DNA from: Beaufortia kweichowensis | Lineage: Eukaryota; Chordata; Actinopteri; Cypriniformes; Gastromyzontidae | Direction of reading: 5' to 3' | NCBI GenBank assembly: GCA_019155185.1 | Contig: CM032815.1 | Span: 4,287,001-4,351,000 of the forward strand | DNA length: 64,000 nt | Shown here: piece by piece, positions 14,801 through 26,800 of the stretch | Layout of the letters: each line of letters starts with the position of its first letter | Numbering within the stretch: position 1 is the stretch's first letter | The notes under the pieces: model-generated | Database searches by the model: none | Told to the model about the DNA's origin: nothing | What the model saw: the letters and a program-made list of their open reading frames with translations, nothing else | Made by a program: the position numbers and the translations under genes

Positions 14801-17800
14801 CAATTCTGTGAGCCTGGAAAGACAATATCCCACTACAGAATAAAATACTGAATTTTAAATAGAGTTTGACAATCTGCTATAAAATTCTGTCAAGCACACA
14901 GCAACTGTAAATTTACTCTTTTATACTTCGCAGAGGTGCTGTACAGTCTTACCACCAATACCATGTACCAGGTGCAAAGGAAAAGAAAACCCCACAGGCT
15001 AGATTGGATTTATGAAGTTAAAGGACATAAAAAGTATACAGCATATAAAAGTAATCCGGAATAAGACCAGACGAACAGATCCGGTACATCCCATAATTTA
15101 AAATTGTTGGGGTCTCACCTTTTCTGTGCAGGATGCTGTCGTCCTCAGCTTCTCTTCGATTTCTTTTCCGATCTTCTGAACGGTCACCTGAGTCTGTTTA
15201 ATGGCTCTCTGGGCTGTGTGTAGCCTGAGGAAACACACACACATATACATTGTACCTGGTCGCATTATGATTTTATTGTTTGAGAAAAACGTTGGAAGAA
15301 AGTAGAACAACATGTCAATGATGTCAGAAATCTGTTTTATTTTAAAAGAGGAATTGTTTAACAAAACTGCTGATGTATGACAGCTTAAAGATCAAACTAA
15401 AACACAATCTATTGTTTGATTCGGACTCAATAATCCAGTTAGATGACATCAAGTAAATAACATAACCGATGACAAGAGACACACGCAAAGACACAATAGA
15501 AACAACATTGATCGAATTGCTTAACTGCAAACAGGAAATGATCTCACAAGGTGAGATTTTAGATTTATATTTGTGTAATCAGAAAACACAAACTTAATTC
15601 TTATGACAGGAAGTCAGACCCTATCATCTTTGTTTTTGTGCATTTGTTTATTTACCACCAAAGGCAACAGTCTTGTTAATATAAACCTTTTGTAAATAAC
15701 AGGGCCATTATGTGATTAATACCGACTGCAGATGGGTCTCCATGTTCATTTTTTTATTGAACAACCTTTTTCGGACTTATCTGGTTTTACAACGGCACAA
15801 AATGGCTTCAATCTCACATGCTAAATTGCATTTTACATGCACGTCGTATTTTTTAAATCGAGAATAGAAATATTTGGTCGCATTTGTTAAAAAAGAATTT
15901 TGAACAGACCCAAAGAACTACATATACAAATAACATTTTTTGCAGTGTAAAAATCATTTCTCCCATGCTAGTTTGGGATGGACAGTCAACGTTTAGACAT
16001 TAATAAGGTGACTGCTTATAGATGGGGTCTAGAATTAACACTCGACAAGAACAATCTCTCTCCATCAACAATTTTTTCTCTCTTCCTCTCTCTCTCTCTG
16101 GCGGTAGGATTAGCACATTCTCACTGGACTCCCTCAAGGAGACTCAAAAGTGCACGTAGCCGACGCTCATTTGCACCCCCCTCACAAACTTTTCTGCTCC
16201 AAAAAGATGTGAAAAAAAAATAAATCACCACAACGCCCTGAAAACCTGTCAAGAATGCACATTTATAGATGGAACAGCCTCCAATTACGGGTTTCAATGG
16301 ATTTTAGGGTTCCAAGAAACCCTAAGCGAAGAAATACAGCACACCACATTAGGCATTAAGGGGAAAGTTTCCTTCCACGTGCTGGATAGAAACTGCTGTG
16401 ATCTACCAAGTCGAGTCGTATTTTTTTTTACATCTGAGGAGCCGTTTTTGAAACGTTCGATTTAGAGTCCGATGTGACAGGGCTGTTGCTCCTTTCTACC
16501 CAAAACTCTCAAACTGATGACTTCATTACAACATGTCACTGTCTTAGCAATCATCGAATCGCAACGATCCAGTCAGAGATCCAAGAACTACATCATGGCC
16601 AGACCATCGATGCTCTCCTATAATGAGGGTTTCTAAAAGCAAACAGTTTATTGACAAAGGTTAAGTGCCAATATCAACACTGTGAAACAATGCCGACTAA
16701 TACTCCCCGAGCAATCCATCTGGGTTAAGTTTCAGCCCTCCCGTGACCACCCTGGTCCTTTTTGACCACGCTAAAATGCTCTACATCTGCTACAAAGCAC
16801 AGCTGACCTGCCACAGACCTTCGCCACACCGAATCCAGTGCACACAAACCTAGTTTTAACTAACCCAAGTCAAACTAAATAACCTTTTAGTCAAATAAAT
16901 GATATTAGGATATTAAATAATAAATACATTAATAAATGAATTGATCATTTTTTATCACTGTACTTTTTCTGCGGTCTGAGTTTGGAAACTACACCCCTCT
17001 CGCTCATATTCAGGGCCTCTCTTTTCCTCTCTCTCTCTCACATTCCCAGCAGCACACTGCATGAGCTGACCAGGACATAAATCAGCAGGCCTTTAAAATC
17101 CATCCTGTAACAAGTTCACACAGCGACAGGAAAAATATTATTATTTTTTATCAACCGTGTCTCTCTTGTTATATGCAGGGTGATGTGGCACGTCGATAAG
17201 TCAGGTCAAAGCTGACTCGACAGCTTTATCGTTGCTGAGATTGAGATGAAGAAATCTGATAGGCCACTTCCCCAGGCATTTATCGCCCAATCAGATTTCA
17301 CGCATGTCTGCACTCTTATCAGCCCTCAACCCGTCTGCTAGTCAACACCTATCTCACCCAGCCAATCAGAAGAGGGCACGGGAGGTTACTTGGCAACCGG
17401 CAAGTCAGCTCAGACATCAAACGCAGGCTGTAGTTATAACACAAACACCATCATTTTTGGGGTGAATCACAATGTAAAAATTGGGAAATAACAGTTAGTC
17501 TGTGTGCAGAGATCCAAGCAATTGTTTACTTATGGTTAAAGCGAACATCACTAATACTATTGCTCATATTGCCAATAAGGGTCACAAAAAACGCTGACTT
17601 ACATTAAAAAAGGGACCCCAAGCCCTCATCTATTGAACTATAAAAGTGTCATTTTTACGTCTTTTAACTTCAACTAAGGTTGAAGTTCAGTTACAGCTTG
17701 TGATTATCCTGTGGCAGAACACTATGTTTATAAATCCATCGCTTTTGCATACCAGCAAAACATCTGAGGAATACAAAATAAAATTATAATAAACACAGAA

Positions 17801-20800
17801 AAGCATTAACTCATTGACCTGAAACATGCATTAATTCATTCCAGAGTTGCTGGAACCAAAACAGACGCATTATTGTAAACAATGTTTGCTTTATGTTTTT
17901 CTGTCCTGCATTCTCAATATCAGTCCCACATTTTGTACTCCAGTGTTTGTGTATTTACCAACCAGTGATAAGCAAATAAATCTAAACTATTGTTTGTTTG
18001 TCAGCACCGAAGACAGATGCTTCTTGAAGAAAACAAAGATAAGACCCGAGAAGTTTTGACGACCATTCAGTCACATCCTGAAAAGGCCCAGAAACACAGA
18101 AGTGTGTCAAACCTCACGAGATGGATATCTTAAACAGCCAACTGAACGACACAAAAACAAGTCTTCTCAATGCCACATTAGACTATAAAGTTCTTATTTT
18201 TTCCCAGTTTATTTTTCTTTTTGCCTCCTCATATCGCAACGATTTTAAGAAACCGATTTCACTGAACATTCCAAGGATCATTTTGCTCACACGTATGTGG
18301 AAAGACAAAGAAAGGAAATAACAGTCTGTCTCATTCGTATCTATAAAATGAAAGGATGAAAAATGTTTTCTGTCTCTTTTCTGTTTGTATAAATGCTGAT
18401 AAATGCCCTTATATCAGGTGACAGACAGAGTACTGTTGTGTTTGCCATTCCTTCCTCTTTCCCTCCTGAAGATATGCGGTCACACACTTTCACAGTCAAA
18501 CACACACTTAGTTTGCCAGATGGTTTCCACTTAATTTTACTTTAAATGGACAGTTCACCCCAACAATTAAATTGTCATTTATTCAAGTTTCTTTCTTCTG
18601 TGAAACAAAATATTTATATTTTGAGGAATATGTATGCAGGTCTTTATCATACAACATACTTATGAAATCATATCACATACTTTAACCAGCTTCAAAATAT
18701 TTGCCACAAAATGAACAAGTGACACAACATGGAAAAACCTGGAGCGCAAACAACTCAAAGGGATGCGAGCATGAACGGAAAACAAAACAAACAAGCATCT
18801 ATCTACAGTGGACCCCTACCTGCTGCTCAGAGCAGGAGATGTCAACACACGCCTCCATCTACACACACCTCAGAATTCACCATTGTCTCCATTACTGAAG
18901 AGACTGATAAGATTGTGTCGCATAAAAATATTTCAGGCCCCGACATTCCTGCATGGTCTTTGCCGACAGGCAGTCGATCTTTTGACACTTCGCCATGACA
19001 TCACCTGTGCTCAGTTTTGTTCAATAGAGTTAAATTTAGAGATAGGTGTGTGTTCTTGTGTGGCGTTGTTCAGGATAACTACAAAGACGAGCAATACAGG
19101 CAGAAATTCAATTTCTTTAATGTGGAAAACTATTATGCATTTTAGATCAACTCCTTAAAATTAACATGAAATAATTATTATTAAATTATTATTAAAAAAT
19201 TTATTTGAAAGGGACCATGTACAATTTTAACATAAATGTTACCATTTCATGCATTGTACCAAATTTAGCCGAAGGCTAATTTTCATCCGCGGTCCCTTGG
19301 CAGGTGATCATAATACACAAAAACATTAAACAAACAACACATACAATACATAGGTACTTATACACATCCTGTCAGAACCAGATCATGTCAGTGTTTACAG
19401 CATTGGGTTGATTTTAGATAAAATTTCAATTTTAATTTAAAAATATTAACAGATGCGCACAATCTTATGTCTTCTGGCAGAGCATTCCATTGAGTAATAG
19501 TTTTCACAGAGAAAGATGATAATCCAAAGGCAGAACGTCGAAAAGGAACAACACAATCACTAATAGATAATCTGCAGAGTCTGCAGAGCGAAAATACACA
19601 AAATCACTTAGTATGGGGGGGGGCAAGCCATTTACAATTTTATATACCATACACAAGTTTGAGAATAGTCTAAAATTAATAGCCTATAATAAAAACTAAA
19701 TAACCATACAATGAAAAGTAGCTCACTTTAAACATCAAATATCTTTTTTCCTGAATTCCTGAAGCTGAAGGAATAACCAAAGTTATTGTAAGAATAATTA
19801 TCAAACAACTAATATTTGTTATTTGGAGAAAAGAAAAATCAACAAATACAAACCAAAATTTGGTCCAAAATTAGAATATCCCATAATTAGAAATTTAAAC
19901 TGTATAATAACTGTAACAAATCAGAATTTAATATTAAAATGAATAAATGATACACATAATTTAAATAGAAGTAAAAGACGACATGTATTTAGTTGGATCT
20001 CCTGATGAACAAAATTTACTGAAACTACTTAAACTAAACTTTCCAGTGACCCTTTGTTGATAAAGACAAAGCGTCTTTTCCGAATTTAAACGTTTAGGAG
20101 TTTCAAGCCCTACTTGTATACCCTTTTGTGGAAACCGCTGTTGCTTATTTTCCTATTTTCCAGCTGTGAAGAATTGCTACCCTTCAGATTAATCAAATAA
20201 ACAAAGCCTTCTCCTTAGTGTGAGTCCAAGTTTTAAATTAAACATGTATTCGGTAATTGGACCAAAAGGAAAAATTCTCTCTGACAAATCCAGATGCAGA
20301 CGTTCCAGCTTAATTCATGAAAGCTGCAGATTTGCTCTGTTTCTGGGCCTGCAAGCGATCAGGCCCTCCGAGTCACGGCAAGGAGGCATTTCATGTTCGG
20401 CAAACCCTTATATCAATGTCTCTCGGTACATACAGATGTCCGCTGTAATGCTGAATCCCTTTCTGAGTTAGATTATCACAGCATCGGGACTCTGCTCCAT
20501 TATGAGCGTTACATAAATTTGTGTTAGAAAATTATGGCTGTCCAACCCAACAGACATGGAAACGTATTAAGCACACGCACGACTCCACTGTGCGTGCCAA
20601 AGGATGGAGTAATCTCATGTAGAATCCTAAAAGAATGCACTTCACATTAACCTAGAGTGATTAAACTTGACAACATTTTTCACTAAAAGTCAAATATAAA
20701 GGAAAGGGAAGAAACCTGCATTTCGTAACCAAGTGCACTTACTCAATATCTATAAAAACATAATTTATACACTGGTATTTCACTAAGCTATTCAATACTC

Positions 20801-23800
20801 CAACATGCAAAAACATAATTAGCATCGTGAAAAATCCGAAATTTCTAAATTAGACAGAGTCAGTAATGTTTAAATCTAACCTCAGTAATCACTGCTGGGA
20901 CACTTATTGCGTACGAGCCTTCTAGAAGGTGATGAGATGTTGATGCACATTATCCCTTTATTAAACCTTCTCTATAAGCAGAGCTTCAACACCCCCTCAG
21001 GTCTTCTCTGAGCTGTTATTACCATAACCTCCCACAAAGACGTGACAGACCACAACAGCAGCATCTATTTTCAAGCGAGCAATGCGGAGATTAAGGCAGA
21101 GGTTGTTTTTCTGTGAGGCATGGCAGGAGTTACCGGTCTCAAGATTGTTGCTATAGGGTTTTGGGGGCTTAGGCTACCCGATAATCCGGTCCAGAACCGT
21201 GCCCTTCGGCAGGGGAGCGTACGACCCGTCGACCTGCTGAAAGGCGCTAAGAGCAGGAAGGGCTTATCGCCACGGCAACCGCGGGGTCACGCAATTCACC
21301 GTGAACTTCAACTTTTAAGATAGGAAATCAAATAGCACGTTTGGAATGAAACAACAAAAAACTAAAGACAAAATGTGCAATTTTTTATGTTAAAATATTT
21401 AGTTATGTCAATTTTTCTGATGTGCCCAAAATGGATTTGGAATGTTGACTGTTCCCTGTGTGAACCAACTGGGAGAGGAGGATAAAAGCAAGCAAAAATT
21501 TCCCTCAACTACCTTTAACCTCACTGAAAACATTTCCTGAGGATCTACAAACAAAGAACCAAAGTTTGAGGTAATAATATGAGAAAAGCCATACTTTGCT
21601 TTTCCACAACGCACAAAGTTGCCCTAGTCACACAATTCACACTGTAACCTACTAACACAATCATAAAAACTGAGGGAAACTTGGACATGTGTAGCTCAGT
21701 GAATCACCACTTGTTTCCCATGAGCGTCATGCAACGCCACAGCGGTCAGGAGTGAAAAAAAATCATACATGGAGAGAAAAGATTTCTATTTTGATTAATA
21801 GGTCGTTTTATTATAAGTCTAACTGCTCTCATTTCTCTCTTTCTTTAGTTATCAAGTGTGTTTTTGTCACTACAAGCTTGAGCGAGGCTGACAGTTATTC
21901 GCTGACAACACTGTCAATCATAACCAAAACCTCAAAACTGATAACAACCAACGACCACAACATGCATGAGTTTTCCCAGAGTTAGGAAAATGAACTGTGG
22001 TTTTAGTACAGTAAAAGTAAGGTAAGCATGTTTTTGGCAGATTGATTATCCTTTATTTTAGTGTACCTTAAAATAAATTGGAGAACAACAATCAAGAGAG
22101 TTTTGAAGACGTATGTCTACATACGGAGCATGTAGACAAATATGCGACCTATGCATTTTGGAATTTCAGGCGCCCACCTCAGGCCTAGGCCAAGATATTG
22201 CACAGACTCCTAATCAAGACTCCCATGAGACTCACAAACACTATCACACATAAAGAACAGCACCCTTCAGCTACCTCTACATCACCCCAATACAGCACTG
22301 CCTCAGAATCAGCAGAAGAGGCGAGGAAATATGAACAAACTGCACACTCCAACACATCACAAAGTGTCCAATATAAATTTAGGGTACATATAAATCTCCT
22401 CTTTTAAAATATTTTAGGAATTTTGGCCTATGTGTGTGTGTGTGTCTTAGTTAACAACATCTGTGCAATGAAAGACCGTTCCCTTTATATACATAATTTC
22501 ATGATGTTGTAATACAGCATGTGCGTGTGTGTGCGTCTGGTAACCAGTAAGTAAATGTGACTATGGGAAGCGTGTGATGGTTAAGTTAACATGCTCCTAA
22601 AAACTTGCCTTGCGTCTTTAAGCTAGTTTTAGAAGAGAACCGCTGCCACCTTGTGGGCTGGAGAAGCTATAGCAGAATATTAGGCCAACACTGACCAGTC
22701 CCAGTGGACCCTTGACCAATCTGCCAAAAAAATGACATGGTGGAAGATTTTTTTCCTGCTCTCCTCATCTATCAGGCCTTTTATCTAAGGATTAATGCTA
22801 TCCAAGACCGCAAAAACATCAATCATATTTGGCAAAGTGATGAGACACCACACTTCAGCAAGAGTCTGACTTGGAAAAGATACAGAGCGCTATCTGGTGG
22901 ACACAAAGGGGAACGTTTCTAGACAGCAATGAAGGGAATTGCTTCTGGGTCTCAAATAAAAGCGAAGGGATAATAAAATTCTGGAATGCTATCAAATTGG
23001 AGCTGAATACCGGTTAAAAATGAATCATTGACATTCCTTCCTTTTACAGTGCCAGATGAATTATAAAATATGATCATCATTTTGTTGAACATAACCATCT
23101 CTGTCTCAAACACATCTTTTAGGCCATAGAGTTAAATAATCTAGTAATAAAATGATTAATGATATTATAGCATACAGCATACTTTACCATTTCAATCATT
23201 ACGGTGACATGGGAAGGAACTTTTGCTTTAAGCATCTATAAATAGTATGCTATTTTATATCAGACAAATGAGGAAAAATACATTTTTGTGTTTCTTTTAA
23301 GAAGTCTTACCGCAGCAAAGAGAAAACACTGTAGGAGTTTCTGACAGAGCTTTGGTCCACCTGGAGCAAACTGTTCTTCTTTCTGTCTGAAGTCTCCTAT
23401 AGGGCATGAAAAACTAGACATCAGAAACCAGACTGCGCTCATAGGAGGAAGTGAATTTAAACTCTGATGGATAACAAGGTCAGAAGACAAGCTGGAATTT
23501 ATTTTAAAGCCTTTTCCTGGGGTTAAAAAAATACCTTTTGATCAAACTCAGCTGCATAGTAGCCATCATTCAGTCCAAAGATGATCTCATTTGGGTTTCT
23601 GGAGCGAATCTGAAAAACAGATCAAAGTCTTTGGATGTGAATATGAAAGAGAATTTACACTAATTGTAACAGTGTTTGCAGGTGATTTTCACAATGCAAA
23701 TTGCTTCAAAGCAGCTTTACAGAAAATGGATGTTTCTATTTTACCAGAAAAAAACAGAGATAGAAAAGTGAAATGTAAAATGAATGTGCATTTTACAACA

Positions 23801-23861
23801 ATAATAGCACAATCATAAAGATTTCACTATATGTAAAATTTGAGAAGATGTTAACTGCATG

Positions 23862-23892
<31 letters not shown>

Positions 23893-26800
23893 TACCTGCT
23901 GTCCCGTGTATTTCAGCCCATCCAGGTTGACTTTCCATTCAATGAGCAGTTGAAATTGCTCGCCCCTTCCTCCCCATATTCTCACAACAAAACACGACAC
24001 AGACGTGTCTAAAAGGTCGGGCAGCATCGCGAAATCTAAACTCCGCCATGTCGGATTCTGACAAACATACACAAAAACACACAAAATTATGACGACAAAG
24101 TAAATAACTAAGTTTATCCTGACAAACTAATCTCCATTAAGGATATCTGTAAGAACCTCATAATAATAAAAGGTTATATATACACAACACATTTTTCATA
24201 TACACATAAAATCATTAACAAACTACTATAATTCAGACTGGAAAACATATTGCCATTATTACAATAAGCGAAGCCTGTCAGCATAGTTGGGTCAATGATG
24301 CAGCAAATGAAGCCAAGCTTTCAAAGACTGACAGCGGAAAACACATTAGCAAAACATTGCAGGCTACAGGGCTCTTCCTTCAGGAGGATGTGCAGCTGAC
24401 AAAACTCTGACTAGGTCAGCAGAAATTAATACAAAACAGGTCTGAAATACAGGCAAGACTATATGAGAGATCAAAGGGCATGGGACAGGAGGCCTGTGAG
24501 AGAAGAAAATGAGAAATCAAACAAAAAGCAGCAAGGGGCAAGATGGTTAAATGCAATGATTTTAAATGTGTTGACGACTTACACAACAGCAAAAATTCAG
24601 ACTATCTGGCCTAAGGCACGACATGAGTCAAGACCACCACTTAATGCCAGTACTATAGTTATAATCTGCTAAATGAAGACACTTCTTGTCACCGTTCTTT
24701 TCCGCTTTAGTAACGCTGATAACTAGCTGAAACATGCCATGGATAGCATCTAAACTAAATTACAGAACACCAACCTCAACATTACACATAATTAACTGTT
24801 ATTGGTTTGTAAACGTAACAATAACTCCGGAGTCGGGCACTGCCTACTCTGTAAATAGGAAGAAAAGCAGAACAGCCCTCCAGCCATCATCTTGTTTTCA
24901 GGGTGTGTTTTGCACAAACCACAGTAATACGTTCAGCCATAATAGCCTATAACACATAAAATCATCACCACCATCAAAACGCCCATTAGGGTCAGAGTAA
25001 CGGGCAACATGTGAGACATGTCTGTATAAATCGTCAACATTTCTGATGATAATCATACGGTTTTACAAGCTTGTGCTGTTATTTTCTTCACGGTTTAGCC
25101 GGTCGGTGTGAGCAAATGTTTTTCAACATAATTATTGGCTTGGATAAAGTGACCAGACGGCCATTAAACAGCCTCCCAATCTTTGTGGACGGGGCCACAT
25201 CCGGCCCTCAGGCATATTAAACTCCAAGAATTATTTTAAAAGAGTAAAGGTGAACACGTGAACCCAATAAGCGTATTAAGCAAACCTGTTTTACATCAAA
25301 AGATGACTCAGTCGTTCTGGAGCAGTATTTTGTGTGTAGGTGATGGGCAGGTTAGCCATATGTATAAGATGAAGTCCTGATGCCTTTGGTTTTGGGAAGA
25401 ATGATTCGGAAAACAACACTTTTACAACGTTAGAATAAGCTATACAGTTTATAGAGTTCTCTGGTATGAAACAGATCTGCATTTTTTTAAGGAACTGACA
25501 GGCCTGCTTTAAATAAAGCATTCAGATGTATTTAAGATGATTACACTGGTTATTATAATGGTGATCATATGAGATGGATTCATCCATGAATTACAATGTA
25601 TGACATGAGGGTGAATAAATGATGACATTGGATGAGACTTAGTTTGACAGTTAGAATGTTTGTTATCAAATAAAAAGACTTTCACATCATAAATCGTGAA
25701 ATGGTTCTCCTGATATGATATGTTATAGTACTAAGCTTCACAATGCTTCATGCTTCACTTTGCCATGATTCTGCTGTGCTCTGGCTTTCATTTCACTTCT
25801 CCAGAAAGCATTAAATGCGATGCAATGACCAAAGCAAAAAATACTCACCAATGAGTCTCGGATGACTTCACTCTTATAAAAATCTGAAAAGGAGAACAGA
25901 AAAATCCTATTTTAGCGGACGGTTTTATTCACAGTGACAAAAGTTGTTGAAGTTTTCACTTTATAGCATAATGGTAGTTTGCAGATTAGCCCAATTGTGG
26001 ATCAAACCTACAACCTGATTAGAAACTCACTGTCATTGTTCTTGCAATTTCATTTGGTGCTACTTGCAAAATAATCTACGCACTGCAGCTTTAAATGCTA
26101 AATTCAGTTTCCAAAATAAAATCAAAGTGCTCCAGCTAGCAGCGGTCACCTCGTGATATTCGATCTTCCTGGCACAGATGAAGGGTGAAGTAAGTGTCCA
26201 GCAGAGGAGAGCCATTCTTGTTTACGATGTTACGGGCCGCAATGCTCCTCAAGTGACGTAATCGCCTCTGTAGAACAAATCGAGACATGGTTGAAGTAAG
26301 AGAGGAGATTTGGACGAAGCAAAGTCAGCAAGAATGATGATATTTAAAGAGCCAATGAGATAACAGCTGACTTTCAGTTTTATTAATTCTTTACTTTGCA
26401 CTGCTGTGTATGACAACAGGCAAATACATGCTTTATGGTTTATCATTGGGTACAGACTTTCAGCCCATCAAATATAAACTGTAAAAAGAAAGTATTGTGT
26501 TTTGAATGACAAATGAAATACAGCACTGAAAATACAACATTGCATAACAAAAAGAATGTGTTTTTCTGTATCACCAGACATCTTTCTCTGCAAGTCTCCT
26601 ATATGTGACTAATGTTTTCTAAGTTCTACATTTTCATCACAAGCATTTTACCAGCATTTTCTATTGTGAACACTGACATTATTGTGAGCCTTGCATCACA
26701 TCATCAAATCCAAGAGCTCCACCCTGACTCAATCATGACATCATTGCTGCTCACTGGGCACAAATCCACTGCTTTCAAATAGACAAGCGGAAAACAGGAG

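Larger units (their letters stand above)
15225..23310. other. uvrag intron 6 (8.1 kb)
   Basis: The largest intron. It contains a LINE 3' end, a MITE-like fragment, a short TG tract, one CTCF-like site and two candidate regulatory patches listed separately. The remainder is non-coding. Confidence 0.85.

Noticed and set aside
22861..22905. Further CTCF-like motifs near 22888 (GCTATCTGGTGG) and 56020 (TCCCCTAGTGGC)
   Set aside because: Each breaks the invariant GGC of the core, so they were not listed as sites.
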